Assembly (NCBI GenBank): GCA_028691715.1 | Contig: JAQUYR010000065.1 | Span: 1 to 6,885 of the forward strand | Reading direction: 5' to 3' | Origin: Bacilli bacterium | Lineage (GTDB): Bacteria; Bacillota_I; Bacilli_A; ML615J-28; CAG-698 | Length of the DNA: 6,885 nt | Part shown: positions 5,938-6,885 of the stretch, piece after piece | How the letters are laid out: each line of letters starts with the position of its first letter | How positions within the stretch are numbered: position 1 is the stretch's first letter | Notes under the pieces: model-generated | What the model was told of the DNA's origin: nothing | Seen by the model: the letters and a program-made list of their open reading frames with translations, nothing else | The model's database searches: none | Position numbers and translations under genes: made by a program

Positions 5938-6844
5938 TTTCTTCCACCAATTTTAAAGCATTACGAATGTGCCCTTTCGTTTTATTTAAATATTCATCAA
6001 CTTTTTTTACATCATCAGTATTGCTTAGAATAGCAAACAATGCTTTTTTTACACTCCCAAATTTAGCAATCTTATCCCTAGCTTCTTCAATTGATATCCC
6101 CGTTATTTGACTAACAATGCTTTCAGCTCGAGCAACCAATTTTTTGTTGGTTGGCTGAACATCTATCATATAGTTCTCATAAACCTTTCCCATTTTAATC
6201 ATTGAAGTTGTTGATATCATATTGCATATCAATTTCTGAGCAGTTCCTGATTTCATCCTTGTTGAACCAGTAATCACTTCTTCGCCTGTAACTGCCTCGA
6301 TTGGAAAATCAACCAAAGAGGCCAATGGACTATTCTTAGTGGTTACAATACAACCAGTGATACAGCCAACACTCTTGGCATATTCTATTCCTCCAATTAC
6401 ATATGGAGTTCTGCCACTGGCAGCTATTCCAATAACAATATCCTTTTTGGTTACATTTATTCTCTTTAAATCCTTTATTGCTAATTCCTGTGAATCCTCA
6501 GCGCCTTCAACTGCTTTCACAAAAGCGCTTTCACCTCCAGCCATTAAACACTGAATTGTATCAAATGATACCCCAAAGGTCGGAGGGCACTCAACAGCAT
6601 CTAAAATACCAATCCTTCCACTAGTTCCAGCTCCCATATAGATCAACCTACCATCCTCATAAAAAGCTGAAACCAAATTATCAACGAGTTCAGCTACTTT
6701 AGGCAAAACCTCTTTAACAGCAAAAGCTACTTTTTGATCTTCATTGTTTATCTTTGTCAATATTTCTATTGTTGAAGAAGTATCAATATTTATTGTATCA
6801 ACATTTCTTTGTTCAGTTCCTATTTTCTTTAAATTTACTTCCAT
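5930..6844 (-). CDS. murQ: N-acetylmuramic acid 6-phosphate etherase
   Basis: 304 residues, close to the roughly 300 of known MurQ. It hydrolyses the ether bond of MurNAc-6-phosphate to give GlcNAc-6-phosphate and D-lactate in the cytoplasm, a step in cell-wall sugar recycling or scavenging. It is a SIS-fold protein: Y-M-G-A-G-T-S-G-R-I-G (69-79) binds the phosphosugar, D-A-V-E-C-P-P-T-F-G (82-91) carries Glu85 (equivalent of E. coli catalytic Glu83), V-E-G-A-E-D (112-117) carries Glu116 (likely equivalent of Glu114), and G-S-T-R-M-K-S-G-T-A-Q-K is the second family signature. A start nine bases upstream (6853) would begin inside the Shine-Dalgarno, so I use 6844. It is the first visible gene of the operon. 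A kinase, MurNAc transporter or the PTS partner MurP is not in the window and may lie upstream. Confidence 0.95.
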   Translation of the reverse strand: MEVNLKKIGTEQRNVDTINIDTSSTIEILTKINNEDQKVAFAVKEVLPKVAELVDNLVSAFYEDGRLIYMGAGTSGRIGILDAVECPPTFGVSFDTIQCLMAGGESAFVKAVEGAEDSQELAIKDLKRINVTKKDIVIGIAASGRTPYVIGGIEYAKSVGCITGCIVTTKNSPLASLVDFPIEAVTGEEVITGSTRMKSGTAQKLICNMISTTSMIKMGKVYENYMIDVQPTNKKLVARAESIVSQITGISIEEARDKIAKFGSVKKALFAILSNTDDVKKVDEYLNKTKGHIRNALKLVEEND

Positions 6845-6852
6845 AAATATCA

Positions 6853-6858
6853 TCCTTT
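6853..6858 (-). promoter_or_regulatory. murQ: Ribosome binding site of murQ
   Basis: Sense AAAGGA sits 8 bases before the ATG at 6844-6842. The earlier in-frame ATG (6853-6851) begins on the last base of this site and has no binding site of its own, which decides the start. Confidence 0.75.
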
Positions 6859-6885
6859 CAAATCGCTTTCTTTTGCTGGAGTAAT

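Noticed and set aside
5573..6033. Plus-strand open frames opposite the hydrolase and murQ genes
   Set aside because: They lie antisense to two intact enzymes, carry no family motif and have no credible start.
6842..6853. Longer murQ starting at 6853
   Set aside because: That ATG overlaps the Shine-Dalgarno AAAGGA; the ATG at 6844 is correctly spaced from it.
6859..6885. Promoter or upstream gene end before murQ
   Set aside because: Only 27 bases are visible past the ribosome binding site; no -10/-35 pair or recognisable coding end can be supported.

Overview
The window is AT-rich bacterial DNA in the standard genetic code, with TGG used for Trp. A low-GC anaerobe of the Bacillota or a Mollicutes-related (Acholeplasma/Izemoplasma-like) lineage fits best. 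The reasons are purine-rich Shine-Dalgarno sites, an AT-rich consensus promoter, a lipoprotein with Ig-like modules, and an electron-bifurcation type lactate dehydrogenase set. The lineage is an inference. Every gene I can support lies on the minus strand.

Reading in the direction of transcription (high to low coordinates), the first block (6844 to 1788) is a tight five-gene operon. It holds murQ (MurNAc-6-phosphate etherase), an alpha/beta-hydrolase esterase, etfB, etfA with an N-terminal ferredoxin-like domain, and a GlcD/LctD-type FAD-dependent D-2-hydroxyacid (D-lactate) dehydrogenase. Junctions are overlaps or gaps of 9 to 13 bases, and at three of them the TAG stop is built into the next gene's ribosome binding site. 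The etfB-etfA-dehydrogenase order is that of lctBCD of Acetobacterium woodii, whose product oxidises lactate with NAD+ by electron confurcation with reduced ferredoxin.

The most interesting point is metabolic. MurQ splits MurNAc-6-phosphate into GlcNAc-6-phosphate and D-lactate, and D-lactate is the expected substrate of the LDH-Etf complex two genes downstream. The operon therefore looks like a dedicated route that salvages the lactyl side chain of peptidoglycan sugar and recovers its electrons. I see no lactate permease or racemase next to it.

The operon ends in an AT-only type inverted repeat (1727-1783) that encloses two direct repeats spaced 21 bases apart. Just beyond is a perfect-consensus sigma-70/sigma-A promoter (TTGACA, 17 bases, TATAAT) with a hairpin at the predicted 5' end of the mRNA. 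It drives a large surface lipoprotein (1622 to the window edge, incomplete) with a lipobox, a cysteine-rich acidic stalk carrying a 17-residue tandem repeat, a BIG2-like domain and several divergent Ig-like modules.
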